64,000 nt of DNA, from NCBI RefSeq assembly GCF_013409575.1, contig NZ_JACCCY010000002.1:372001-436000 (forward strand). The letters are read 5' to 3'. Within the stretch, counting starts at the first letter, position 1. Each line of letters opens with the position of its first letter. This DNA comes from Macellibacteroides fermentans. GTDB taxonomy: Bacteria > Bacteroidota > Bacteroidia > Bacteroidales > Tannerellaceae. Below, in pieces: positions 10,629 to 19,779 of the stretch. The position numbers and the translations under genes are program-made. The notes under the pieces were generated by a model, which was given only the letters and a program-made list of their open reading frames with translations, ran no database searches and was not told where the DNA came from.

Positions 10629-13001
10629 TCATCTCTTTACCATCGGATTTACCGGGATCGCTGCCTGAGGTTTCATAACATCGAGTGTTTTAACCTTGCT
10701 GCTTTTGGCTATCTTCTGTACTACGGTGTCGCGCACGTCGGCCGACGAGGCGGCAGCCATCCATTGATATTCTCCCTTGTCGAGCTCCCACGAAGCCGAC
10801 TTCTCGTTATAGGAGGCCATGTCCATTACGTGCCAGGTAAGGGTGAGTGTCTGACTTTCGCCCGGTTCCAGCAGGCGGGTCTTACCGAAGGCTTTCAGCT
10901 CTTTAGCCGGTTTGTCCAGGGCTCCTTTGGGGGCTTTCACATAGGCCTGAACGGCTTCCCGACCGGCATATTTGCCTGTGTTCTTAACGGTTACCTTTAA
11001 CTGGCATTGATCTCCTTCGATTGAGGCGCTTTCTATATCGTAGCTGAAGCTGGTGTAGCTAAGTCCGTGTCCGAAGGGGTAGGATACCTCCTTGCCGAAT
11101 GTGTCGAAATAGCGGTAACCCACATAGATGCCCTCCTCGTAGTTGGTATAGTCTACGTTGGCTTCCGGCACTTTAGGTTTCTCTTCTTTTTTATCTGATT
11201 TGAAGTTCATACCCGTTCCCATGGCAAAGGATGGCATCTTGAACTCGTAATCGGAAGGGAAATTGGCGTCTGAAGGGGCATCGCCGTAGTTAACAGCCAG
11301 TGTCATAGGTAACTTGCCCGAAGGGTTTACTTTGCCGGAGAGCACATCGGCGATACAGTTGCCAACCTCCTGACCCGGTTGGAAGGCACAGATTACGGCA
11401 TCGGCATATCCTTTCCACGAGGCAGTTTCAACCGGACTACAGATGTTCAGGATAACTACCAGTTTCTTTCCGGCTGCACGATAGGCTTCGGACACCTGCT
11501 TGATAAGTGCCTTTTCGTTTTCTTTGAGCATGAACTCGCCGATGCGACGGTCGCAAGCCTCGCCGCTGGTACGTCCCAGGGTAAGGATGGCAATGTCATT
11601 GTCCTGCACCTGTGCGATCATCTCTTCGGCTGTAGGTAGAAACTCTTCGGCACGGGGCAGGGGAGTGAAGGAAAAGGGAGGTCTTCCCTGTGGGAAAAGT
11701 CGTTTCTGCTCGTCGAACAGATGCTTTTTGTATTGCTTAATAAGTTTACCGTCTACTGTATAGCCTGCTTTGCGCATACCTTCTACCAGAGATACCGTAT
11801 AGTAACCGATTCCCGTACTGCCAAATCCCATACCTGCGGGTACCATGTCGTACGAGGTGGTTCCATACAGGGCAACCTTCTTTACGCCTTGTGCCAGCGG
11901 AAGGGCCTCTTTATTGTCCAGCAAAACAATTCCTTCGGCACCAATCTTACGGTCTACCTGTGCATGGCCTTTCAGATCTGTTTCATTGGGGTATTGATAG
12001 CCCGCATAGGTGTGACTTTTAAGAACGAACTCCAGTACGCGTTTCACGTTGCGGTTCAGGATGGCCTCGCTGAGGGTACCGTTTTTTACAGCTTCGTAAA
12101 TAGCCTTGTACTGGCGGTCTTGTCCCGGTTGCATCATATCGTTACCTGCCAACATGGATGCAACGGCATCCATCCCTGCATTCCAGTCGGACATAACCAC
12201 TCCTTTGTAGCCCCATTCCGAACGAAGGATATCTTCGGTAAGCTCCTTGTCTTCGCAGGTGTATTTGCCGTTCACTTTGTTGTAGGCGGTCATCACACTC
12301 CATGGCTGTGATTCCTTTATGGCTATCTCGAATCCTTTGAGATAAAGCTCGCGCAGGGGGCGGGTGGTGAGTCGGGAGTCATTGTTATTACGGTTTGTCT
12401 CCTGATTGTTTACTGCAAAGTGTTTGATACAGGTTCCGGTGCCCTGACTTTGAATTCCGTTGATGTAAGCTGCGGCAATCTTTCCCACCACCAGCGGATC
12501 TTCGGAATAGTACTCGTGGTTTCGTCCGCAAAGCACATTACGCATCAGATTCACACCCGGGGCCAGCAATACATCCAGTCCGTAGTCCTTAACCTCTCTG
12601 CCCAGCGCCTGACCAACCTGGAAAGCTGCTTCGGGATCGAAGGTGGCAGCTACCGTGGTGCTGGACGGAAACTCTGTAGCATAATAGGTGTGGCTGTCGA
12701 ATTCGCGTTTGGGAGCCATTGCCAGACGGTGCGGACCGTCGGCCAGGTAGGCCGAAGGGATGCCCAGACGGGGAATGTCGTAGGTACGACCGGCTGTGCC
12801 CGGAAACTTGGCATCGTCGCTCATTGCCATGCCGCAACCGATTACCATGTGTACTTTTTCTTCCAGCGTCATCGCACGGATCACCTCGTCTACGTTTTGA
12901 GGGGTGAGCCGTAGCTGCGGCTCCGGTGAAGGCAGCTGCGCCTGTACCGTGAGCGCCAAAAAACCGGAGAAAATGGAAATAGATAGTCTTTTCAATTTCA
13001 T
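10629..13001 (-). CDS. GH3 family beta-glucosidase, secreted
   Basis: A 790-residue glycoside hydrolase family 3 enzyme; most family members are retaining beta-glucosidases or xylosidases acting on short oligosaccharides. A signal peptide covers residues 1-21. The N-terminal barrel has L-A-D-G-P-H-R (near 87), C-I-K-H-F-A-V-N-N (near 192) and the nucleophile Asp272 in V-M-S-D-W-N-A-G-M-D. A C-terminal sandwich domain and an Fn3-like domain (from about 680, Y-P-F-G-H-G-L-S-Y-T) complete the normal layout. It lies in the operon between susD and the esterases, and is likely periplasmic. Specificity for glucose or xylose cannot be fixed from the motifs seen. Confidence 0.93.
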   Translation of the reverse strand: MKLKRLSISIFSGFLALTVQAQLPSPEPQLRLTPQNVDEVIRAMTLEEKVHMVIGCGMAMSDDAKFPGTAGRTYDIPRLGIPSAYLADGPHRLAMAPKREFDSHTYYATEFPSSTTVAATFDPEAAFQVGQALGREVKDYGLDVLLAPGVNLMRNVLCGRNHEYYSEDPLVVGKIAAAYINGIQSQGTGTCIKHFAVNNQETNRNNNDSRLTTRPLRELYLKGFEIAIKESQPWSVMTAYNKVNGKYTCEDKELTEDILRSEWGYKGVVMSDWNAGMDAVASMLAGNDMMQPGQDRQYKAIYEAVKNGTLSEAILNRNVKRVLEFVLKSHTYAGYQYPNETDLKGHAQVDRKIGAEGIVLLDNKEALPLAQGVKKVALYGTTSYDMVPAGMGFGSTGIGYYTVSLVEGMRKAGYTVDGKLIKQYKKHLFDEQKRLFPQGRPPFSFTPLPRAEEFLPTAEEMIAQVQDNDIAILTLGRTSGEACDRRIGEFMLKENEKALIKQVSEAYRAAGKKLVVILNICSPVETASWKGYADAVICAFQPGQEVGNCIADVLSGKVNPSGKLPMTLAVNYGDAPSDANFPSDYEFKMPSFAMGTGMNFKSDKKEEKPKVPEANVDYTNYEEGIYVGYRYFDTFGKEVSYPFGHGLSYTSFSYDIESASIEGDQCQLKVTVKNTGKYAGREAVQAYVKAPKGALDKPAKELKAFGKTRLLEPGESQTLTLTWHVMDMASYNEKSASWELDKGEYQWMAAASSADVRDTVVQKIAKSSKVKTLDVMKPQAAIPVNPMVKR

Positions 13002-13047
13002 AATTTTAAATGTAATTAAAGTATAGTATTCATTTAGTGGTAACGAA

Positions 13048-13086
13048 GAAATTTTCAGGTAAAGATACTACTATACCGAAAATTTC
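13048..13086 (-). promoter_or_regulatory. Intergenic hairpin between susD and the GH3 gene
   Basis: Perfect 9-bp inverted repeat GAAATTTTC / GAAAATTTC, extended inside by GGTA / TACC, in the 122-bp gap between susD and GH3. No T-run follows on the minus strand, so it is more likely an mRNA stabiliser or partial attenuator that sets the SusCD-to-enzyme ratio than a full terminator. Confidence 0.5.
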
Positions 13087-13123
13087 TCCATTAACCTAAA
13101 TCAATTAATGCTGTAATAAATTA

Positions 13124-14695
13124 TCACCAGTTTTCATTTTGTTTCATGTTGGGATTTAACTCCAGCTCTTTGCGGGGAATCGGCAACTGTTTATGTTTCG
13201 CCTTGAAACCGTAAGCCGAATTCTTGACCAAGAACTTAACACCTTCACTTGAGAAGGCCGGAATTTCCTTCCCTTGCTGACCCATAACTGCTTCAGCATC
13301 GTTCCAACGGGTGAGGTCCTGGAAACGTACACATTCCATGCAGAGCTCCAACCGTTTCTCCTTCTTTACATCGTCCAGGGTAACCGTTGTTAAATCGGGT
13401 AGTTTGGCCCGCGAACGAATCCGGTTGATGTAAGAAAGCGCTTTGGCCTTGTCGCCGCCCTGTACATGTGCTTCGGCAGCCAGCAGTAATACCTCTGCAT
13501 AGCGCATCACCCGGAGGTTGATGTATTGCAGGGCCTGAAAGTAAGAGGCATCGTAAATACAGTCTTCTTTCAGTGCACGTGTTTTCCACATAAAGTAACC
13601 TTCGTGTCCCACCATATTGGCACCGGGCTGCAATACAACCCCGATCTTATTTAATTGCTCGTAACTGCGCAGTGTGCTGTTTAACCGGTAGCCATCGGTT
13701 CCTTCTCTTTCCACAAAAGCATCATACAACGATTTGCGTGGATTCATAAAGCCATAGGTACCCGAAGCGATGGTTTGGACAGCTTCGCCGGTAACGAACA
13801 ATTTATCCGAACGCCATCCCATCATCAGGTAGGTCATCGTCAGTATGTCCCAGTTCCAGGCCTGTTCCGGGTCGTTGCGGCGCTGCACCTCCAGCATGGA
13901 CTCGCAGCTTCCGTTGGCCTCTACGTGCAGCAGCTTATCGTAAGCACCCGGGTATAGATCGTATTTGCCGGATTCGATCACTTTGTCGAGAATAGAGGCC
14001 GCTTCGCTGTATTTACCCTGGAATACATACGCCTTCCCGAGCATGGCCTGTGCCACCTCTTTGGTGGTACGGATCGTTGTCTCTTTATCGTTAACGTTGT
14101 TTTTTGATGGCAGAACGTTGAGGTTGATGGCTTCTGTAAGATCCTTTTCAATAAACGCCCAGGTGTCTTGCGGACTGCTGTTGCCCTGTCTGTACTCGTC
14201 CGGGGTAAGCAGATGATCTACGATGGGAGCTGTTCCATAGAGGGTTAACAGTTCGAAATGCGCCCATGCACGGAAAAACTTAGCTTCGGCCAGGGCACGC
14301 TTTTTCACATCCGTATCCGGTTCCATCAGGTCGATAATCAGGTTTGCTTTGTAAATGATGCTGTACATGCCCGAATACAAGCTGGCTATCATGGGATGGT
14401 CCGTGTCGAAGGTATATTCGTTCAACTGTTCCATTTGGGCATTGTCGCCACGCGAACCACCACCGCTCCACACATCGTCGGCCAACGAATTTTTGGTCAT
14501 GAACCAATTGTAGTAATTGCTGCTCCAGCTGAAGTATAAAGAAGCCAATGCCTGCATAGCCTCCTGATCTGTTTGGTAAAAGTCTTCCTGACTCCCCATA
14601 TTACCATGTTTGGGGATGTCCAGCCGGTCTTCGCATCCTGTGTTAAGCACCGAAAGCAGTCCCAGCAGCCAAATATAGATATATCTTGTTTTCAT
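13124..14695 (-). CDS. SusD/RagB family glycan-binding outer-membrane lipoprotein
   Basis: A 523-residue surface lipoprotein of the SusD/RagB family, which lids the SusC transporter and binds the target glycan. The lipobox Cys is residue 21 (L-N-T-G-C). The body shows TPR-like family features: F-F-R-A-W-A-H-F-E-L near residue 140 and a C-terminal R-Y-A-E-V-L-L-L-A-A-E-A ... I-N-R-I-R-S-R-A, ending with I-P-R-K-E-L-E-L-N-P. Length is typical. It begins 24 bp after susC on the same strand, the standard paired arrangement. Confidence 0.95.
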   Translation of the reverse strand: MKTRYIYIWLLGLLSVLNTGCEDRLDIPKHGNMGSQEDFYQTDQEAMQALASLYFSWSSNYYNWFMTKNSLADDVWSGGGSRGDNAQMEQLNEYTFDTDHPMIASLYSGMYSIIYKANLIIDLMEPDTDVKKRALAEAKFFRAWAHFELLTLYGTAPIVDHLLTPDEYRQGNSSPQDTWAFIEKDLTEAINLNVLPSKNNVNDKETTIRTTKEVAQAMLGKAYVFQGKYSEAASILDKVIESGKYDLYPGAYDKLLHVEANGSCESMLEVQRRNDPEQAWNWDILTMTYLMMGWRSDKLFVTGEAVQTIASGTYGFMNPRKSLYDAFVEREGTDGYRLNSTLRSYEQLNKIGVVLQPGANMVGHEGYFMWKTRALKEDCIYDASYFQALQYINLRVMRYAEVLLLAAEAHVQGGDKAKALSYINRIRSRAKLPDLTTVTLDDVKKEKRLELCMECVRFQDLTRWNDAEAVMGQQGKEIPAFSSEGVKFLVKNSAYGFKAKHKQLPIPRKELELNPNMKQNENW

Positions 14696-14719
14696 TATTC
14701 TTACTGTAAATTGTGGTTT

Positions 14720-17700
14720 TTAAAATTCAATATTCAAGCCTAAAACAACCTTCTTGGAACAAGGATACGACCCTTTGTCCACACCCATTCCCGAAGTGGA
14801 ATTGGCGGCCGCCTCCGGATCGAAGCCCGGGTATTTTGTGAAGGTGAAGAAATCGTCCAGCGAACCGTATACCCGGAGGTTATTCACAAAGATCTTTTTC
14901 ATCCATGTTTTAGGGAGGGTATATCCCAATTGAATCTGCTTAATCTTGAAGAATGAGCCGTCGTATACCAAAGCATCGGAGGTCTGGTATTTATCCATGT
15001 TCTGGGCGCCGGCGCGTGGAACAGTCCCCGACTTATTATCGGCTGTCCAGCGATTGTCGTAAAATACCTCTTTCAGTTTATTGGATGCCGCATAATCGGG
15101 ACGATTGATACAGTTGAAGATGTCGTTGCCCTGCGATCCGGTACCGAACAGCGTGAAGTCCAATCCTTTCCAACCGGCGGTTAGTGTAATTCCATAGGTG
15201 AAATCGGGAATGGCATCGCCGATGTAATCCAAATCGCCATCGTTCAGGTCGCCGCTGTTGTCCAGGTCATGGAACATGGGATTACCCGTTTCCGGATCCA
15301 CCCCTTTGAATTTATAGCCGCGGAAGTAATAAACAGGGAATCCCTCTTCGAAGTAGGTGATGGTGCTGGTATGGAAGTTAACGCCGTTGATACGCGTAAT
15401 GGACGGGTCAACGTAGGTTACCTCGTTCGTTAAGGTGGCAAGGTTGGCCCGCAGGCTGTAATGGAAGTCACCGATATGGTCTCTCCAGCCCAGTTCAAAC
15501 TCCCAGCCCTTGTTGCTTACGTTCCCGGCATTCATAGGCGAGGTTGTTCCTCCTACAATCAATGAAGGGGTGGTGCCGTTTACCAGCAGATCTTTGGTCT
15601 TTTTGTTAAAGTAGTCCATTCCCACAGTAAGACGATCTTTCAGGAACCTGGCATCCAGACCGATGTTGATCTGTTCGGAAGTCTCCCATTTCAGTTTATC
15701 GTTACCCATGGATGAGGGAGCCACAGCATTGATATAATAATTGCCCGTCCCGAAAGGGTAGAGCCCTTTCAGAGCCATGTCCGTGCTGTATGGATAGTTG
15801 CTGAGGGCAGCCAGACTACCGTTTTGTCCCCAGCTGGCACGCAACTTCAAGCTGCTTACCTGATGCTTGAGCGGAGCGAAGAACTCTTCTTCCGACAGGG
15901 TCCATCCGGCAGATACCGCAGGAAAATATCCCCAGCGGTTGGTGGAGGGAAGCAGTGATAAGTCGGCTGCATCGGCACGAAGTGATCCCTGCAAAAGGTA
16001 ACGCCCAGCAAATTCGTATCCTACACGTCCGAAGTAAGAAAGTTTGGCCGAACGTACCTTCTCGCCGGCTACCCCCTTGGTTGCCGAAGCCGAACCATAG
16101 TTGAGGTAATAGAACAACGGATCGTTTTTCTTGATGGCATCTTCGCTGTTGGCCGAAAGACTACCATATACATTGTCGTTGGTGGATTCCTGGTACGACA
16201 TACCCACCATTCCGGTTACAGTATGTTGTCCGAAGCTCTTCGTGTAGTTGGCAAAGTTCTCCCATTGATAATATATACTTGTGGTAGATCTGGCATTGAG
16301 GCTCACATAATCGCGGCTCTGGGTGGAGTTTCCGTAGAAGGGAAGGTCGGTGGACGACTGACGGGTTCCCGACAACCGGTAACCGAAACGCGAGGTGAAT
16401 GTGAAATCCTTGATAGGTTTGAAGTCGGAGTAGATGGATCCGTTTACGTTGAATCCACTGTTTTTACCAATATTATTGTCGCGCATGATCATAGGATGAA
16501 ATTGCTCGCCGGCATAATATTTGGACACTGCATAGTAGTCGCCGTTCTCGTTTTTGAGCAGGTGTTTACCATTATTCAAAGCAGTCTGCATGTGAGCCGG
16601 CAGCTTATCCGCTGCGTAGGTATCGGGCGTAAGCGGGTCCAGTTGGAGGATAGAGGTTAGCAAGCTGCCGTATTCGTTGTTCATCGATACGCTGCGTATA
16701 TTGAATTTCTCTATCTGATTGGTGGTTCCCACTTTGAGCCAGGGCTTGATTGCATATTCGGAATTGATGGTTGCCGTAAGACGTTTGTAAACATCGACAT
16801 CTCCCTTTACAATCCCGTTATTATCCAGATAGGTTAGAGATAGATAGTAATTGCCGTTTTCGCTGCCGTTGGTGAAAGATACATTGTGCTTTTGCATCTG
16901 ACTGTTATCAAAGGCTACGTCGGTCCAGGCAGTATTCGTTACCCCGTCCCAGCCGTTTCGAAGTTCGTTCTCTGTAAAAGTCTGCGACTCTACCATATAA
17001 TCGATGTACTGCTCTGCATTCAGCATGGCCGGGATACGAGCCAGCGATTGCGACGACCATTGGAAATCGTAGGAAATCTTTCCTTGTCCCGCTTTCCCCT
17101 TCTTGGTGGAGATAAGTACAACCCCGTTGCCGGCTTCGGCACCGTAGATGGCAGCAGAGGCAGCATCTTTAAGCACCTCCATGGATGCGATGTCGTTGGG
17201 ATCGATGCCGCTGATGTCGCTCAGCCGGATCCCGTCTACCACATACAGGGGATTGGAGGAAGCATTGGATGAGTAACCTCTTACACGAACGGTAGGCGAG
17301 GCTCCCGGAGCAGCAGAGGTTTGGATAACCTGTACCCCGGCTGTTTTACCTTGCAATGCCGCCGGAGCGTTACTGATGGTGCGGTTTTCCAGATCTTCGG
17401 CCTTTACCTGCGAGATGGCCCCGGTAACGGAGCTCTTTTTCTGAACACCGTATCCTACCACTACAACCTCTTCCAGCGTTTTAGTATCCTCCTTTAGCTG
17501 AATGTTCATCACTCCTGCAACGGCTTTCTTCTCCTGAGTTACAAAGCCGATATAGGAAAATACAATGGTGGCACCCTGCTGTACGGACAGACTGTAGTTG
17601 CCATTTAAGTCGCTCATCACACCGTTGGTGGTTCCTTTTTCAACGATGCTCACTCCGAGCATAGGCTCTTTCAGGTCGTCTGTAATACGCCCTGAAACTT

Positions 17701-17800
17701 TAACGGGTCCCTGTGCCGATAGGTAAGACACAGTGGCCAACAGAAAAAGCACCATGATAAGTAGCTTTTTCACCGATTTGCTTTTCATAATTCTTTTCAT
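14720..17800 (-). CDS. SusC/RagA family TonB-dependent glycan transporter
   Basis: A 1,026-residue TonB-dependent outer-membrane channel that imports oligosaccharides with the partner SusD. After a signal peptide (L-L-A-T-V-S-Y-L-S-A-Q) comes a carboxypeptidase-D-like module (V-S-G-R-I-T-D ... L-G-V-S-I-V-E-K-G-T). A TonB-box-like V-V-V-G-Y-G and a plug with the SusC signature L-Y-V-V-D-G-I-R follow, then a 22-strand barrel ending in phenylalanine (L-N-I-E-F). No N-terminal STN domain is present, so it is unlikely to signal through an anti-sigma factor; control by the neighbouring hybrid two-component regulator fits this. Confidence 0.96.
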   Translation of the reverse strand: MKRIMKSKSVKKLLIMVLFLLATVSYLSAQGPVKVSGRITDDLKEPMLGVSIVEKGTTNGVMSDLNGNYSLSVQQGATIVFSYIGFVTQEKKAVAGVMNIQLKEDTKTLEEVVVVGYGVQKKSSVTGAISQVKAEDLENRTISNAPAALQGKTAGVQVIQTSAAPGASPTVRVRGYSSNASSNPLYVVDGIRLSDISGIDPNDIASMEVLKDAASAAIYGAEAGNGVVLISTKKGKAGQGKISYDFQWSSQSLARIPAMLNAEQYIDYMVESQTFTENELRNGWDGVTNTAWTDVAFDNSQMQKHNVSFTNGSENGNYYLSLTYLDNNGIVKGDVDVYKRLTATINSEYAIKPWLKVGTTNQIEKFNIRSVSMNNEYGSLLTSILQLDPLTPDTYAADKLPAHMQTALNNGKHLLKNENGDYYAVSKYYAGEQFHPMIMRDNNIGKNSGFNVNGSIYSDFKPIKDFTFTSRFGYRLSGTRQSSTDLPFYGNSTQSRDYVSLNARSTTSIYYQWENFANYTKSFGQHTVTGMVGMSYQESTNDNVYGSLSANSEDAIKKNDPLFYYLNYGSASATKGVAGEKVRSAKLSYFGRVGYEFAGRYLLQGSLRADAADLSLLPSTNRWGYFPAVSAGWTLSEEEFFAPLKHQVSSLKLRASWGQNGSLAALSNYPYSTDMALKGLYPFGTGNYYINAVAPSSMGNDKLKWETSEQINIGLDARFLKDRLTVGMDYFNKKTKDLLVNGTTPSLIVGGTTSPMNAGNVSNKGWEFELGWRDHIGDFHYSLRANLATLTNEVTYVDPSITRINGVNFHTSTITYFEEGFPVYYFRGYKFKGVDPETGNPMFHDLDNSGDLNDGDLDYIGDAIPDFTYGITLTAGWKGLDFTLFGTGSQGNDIFNCINRPDYAASNKLKEVFYDNRWTADNKSGTVPRAGAQNMDKYQTSDALVYDGSFFKIKQIQLGYTLPKTWMKKIFVNNLRVYGSLDDFFTFTKYPGFDPEAAANSTSGMGVDKGSYPCSKKVVLGLNIEF

Positions 17801-17832
17801 TAAGTTATTAACTAGATTGATTACTGCATGTT

Positions 17833-17870
17833 CCCGGTTTCTTCCCCGCCTTTGCAGGGAATAAGCCGGG
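17833..17870 (-). promoter_or_regulatory. Hairpin in the 5' leader of susC
   Basis: Outer stem CCCGG / CCGGG and inner stem TTCCC / GGGAA with a symmetric internal loop, lying in the 115-bp gap between the carboxylesterase and susC. No T-run follows in the direction of transcription. It may protect or attenuate the susC message. This is a sequence observation only. Confidence 0.45.
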
Positions 17871-17915
17871 AGTTTACGTTCTTTACATTAAAATGTGGTA
17901 TGGTTTTACAACGGA

Positions 17916-19571
17916 TCAGAAGCCGCGGGTTGGAAATGCTCTTACCAGCTCCATCAACTCCTTGTCGTGATTATACTTTTCTTCGCATACATTGTCGAAG
18001 CACATCGCAGCACCCTTTTGGGCTGTATAAGGATCCCATTGGGGCAGACTTTCGTGGTTGGGATTGCCTGTCCGTGCAAAATTTATCCAGGCGCTGCTCA
18101 TTTTCTGTGCCAGTATTTGCGCTTTGCCGCTCCCGCCGGTCATACTGGCGTGACGTGTTACATTGTCGAAAACAAACGGAATCTCCATGCAGTGTGTGCT
18201 TCGCAGGCTGCCATTCATTACGGGTGATTCCCAGGTAAAAAGATACATATAGACAGGAGCTCCCTGTTGAGCGGCCTTCAGACGTGCCTGTTCCACTGCA
18301 CCGGGACGGAAGATTACATCTACATCCAACAGATCCTTGGGTTCATAGTAGGGGTATGCCTTTTCAAATGCAGCAAGGAAATCGTTGGTCTTTTCGCCGT
18401 ACTTCTGTTTAAGTATCTCCACGGCTTTTTCTTTTGTGATGGTTCTGTAGGCCGGCACATAGGTGCTCATGGTGAATTCGTGTAGTGTGGTTCCTATCAT
18501 CACAGGTATGTCCTTACTCTGTGCCGGAGCTTGCGGATCGAAAGGTTGTGCGGGCAACACATCGCCGTCTACCGTTGGCGCCCATCCGAAGATAAAGGAG
18601 GAGATACCCTCTTTTTCGGCCTGTTCCTTTACTTTCTTTATAGCCGTTTCGCCGGCGGCAAGTAACTTTTCGTAGGGTATTGTTTGCAACTGGTCGAGCT
18701 GAGAGGGTTTTAATCCCAATTCCTCCACCACGGCCGTACCGATACGGCGTGAATACGTTGCTTCCATTGTTCGCAACATTGAACCGCTCTGTATAATGGC
18801 TTTGTGAAACAGCCCCTTGGCCGATGGTGTGGCAAGAAGGGTGGAGACTTTGCCTCCGCCGCCCGACTGTCCGAATATGGTTACATTCTGTGCATCGCCT
18901 CCAAAGGAAGCAATATTCTTGTTTACCCATTGAAGAGCTGCAACTAAGTCGAGTAACCCTGCATTGCCCGATTTAGCATATTTGTCTCCGAAGGCAGAGA
19001 GGTCCAGAAAGCCCAGCGCGTTGAGCCGGTGGTTAAGGGTTACAACAACTACATCTCCATTCTTTGCCAGGTTACTTCCATCATAGGATGGTAATTCCTG
19101 TCCGCTTCCGGCAGCATAACCTCCGCCGTGAAGCCATACCATGACAGGGCGTTTCTTTCCGTCTTTTAATCCGGGAGTCCATATGTTTACACGCAGACAG
19201 TCCTCGTCGGGGAACCCGTCGTTCCAGTCAAAGGCAAAAGCCGACTCGTCGTGATACCAGCCTGTACGTTTGCCCTGTGGGCAAGTAGGACCATAGGCAC
19301 GGCTGCTCCGGATTCCTTCCCACTTTGCAACGGGTTGGGGAGGCATGAAGCGTTCGGCTTTGGCATACGGAATACCTTTGTATATGTACACACCGTTTTC
19401 CTGATATCCGGCCACCGTTCCGGATTCAGTTTCTGCAATTGCATTGGTGTCCGACGCGAGGACTTCGCCATCAGTCTTCGCCTCTTGCTTGTCAGCTTTT
19501 ACAGTCCCTCCGCAAGAGGACAGGAGGAGGGCAGCCGTGAGTAGCGGCAATGAGAAAAATAGTTTTTTCAT
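17916..19571 (-). CDS. Type B carboxylesterase, lipoprotein
   Basis: A 551-residue carboxylesterase of the acetylcholinesterase/type B fold. It carries a lipoprotein signal (L-L-L-S-S-C, Cys20). Seen in order: E-D-C-L-R-V-N-I-W (near 123), oxyanion W-L-H-G-G-G (near 146) and nucleophile Ser236 in F-G-Q-S-G-G-G-G, where many family members have G-E-S-A-G-G. The likely charge-relay acid and histidine (T-H-C-M-E-I-P-F-V-F) lie in the C-terminal part. It is the first gene of the operon, divergent from the regulator, and a third esterase in this locus, which points to a heavily acylated substrate. Exact substrate unknown. Confidence 0.88.
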   Translation of the reverse strand: MKKLFFSLPLLTAALLLSSCGGTVKADKQEAKTDGEVLASDTNAIAETESGTVAGYQENGVYIYKGIPYAKAERFMPPQPVAKWEGIRSSRAYGPTCPQGKRTGWYHDESAFAFDWNDGFPDEDCLRVNIWTPGLKDGKKRPVMVWLHGGGYAAGSGQELPSYDGSNLAKNGDVVVVTLNHRLNALGFLDLSAFGDKYAKSGNAGLLDLVAALQWVNKNIASFGGDAQNVTIFGQSGGGGKVSTLLATPSAKGLFHKAIIQSGSMLRTMEATYSRRIGTAVVEELGLKPSQLDQLQTIPYEKLLAAGETAIKKVKEQAEKEGISSFIFGWAPTVDGDVLPAQPFDPQAPAQSKDIPVMIGTTLHEFTMSTYVPAYRTITKEKAVEILKQKYGEKTNDFLAAFEKAYPYYEPKDLLDVDVIFRPGAVEQARLKAAQQGAPVYMYLFTWESPVMNGSLRSTHCMEIPFVFDNVTRHASMTGGSGKAQILAQKMSSAWINFARTGNPNHESLPQWDPYTAQKGAAMCFDNVCEEKYNHDKELMELVRAFPTRGF

Positions 19572-19641
19572 GGTAGCATAATTTTCTTGATTATTACGTC
19601 GGCAATATTACCCCCTTTCCTCCGGACGGATTGTCTGATGC

Positions 19642-19714
19642 ATTCAAACGGTTTTCATTTACGTTCAAAATGATTGTTCTATGTGTTCAAATGTTTGTTC
19701 TTTTGTTCAAATGG
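19642..19714. promoter_or_regulatory. Phased direct repeats (A/G)TTCAAA, likely operator of the PUL regulator
   Basis: Four copies of (A/G)TTCAAA start at 19642, 19663, 19685 and 19705, spaced 21, 22 and 20 bp, close to two helical turns. Three are followed by a TTGTTCT-like or TTTTCAT half. They lie in the divergent intergenic region between the carboxylesterase-susCD operon and the hybrid regulator. AraC-type domains bind direct half-sites on one DNA face, so this is a natural binding site for the regulator's own HTH domain. Function is inferred. Confidence 0.6.
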
Positions 19715-19779
19715 AGTCTGCTACAAGCTGTAGCCCGATTATTATGCTTATTTTCGCATCGGAACAAACAAATCGGACT

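Noticed and set aside
17853-17869. 13-base match between CRISPR spacer 2 and the susC leader (GGAATAAGCCGGG)
   Set aside because: Too short for a protospacer and without flanking match; probably chance.
19681-19779. Upstream ATG giving a regulator 33 residues longer
   Set aside because: It would place residues ahead of the signal/anchor segment and overlap the phased repeat region.
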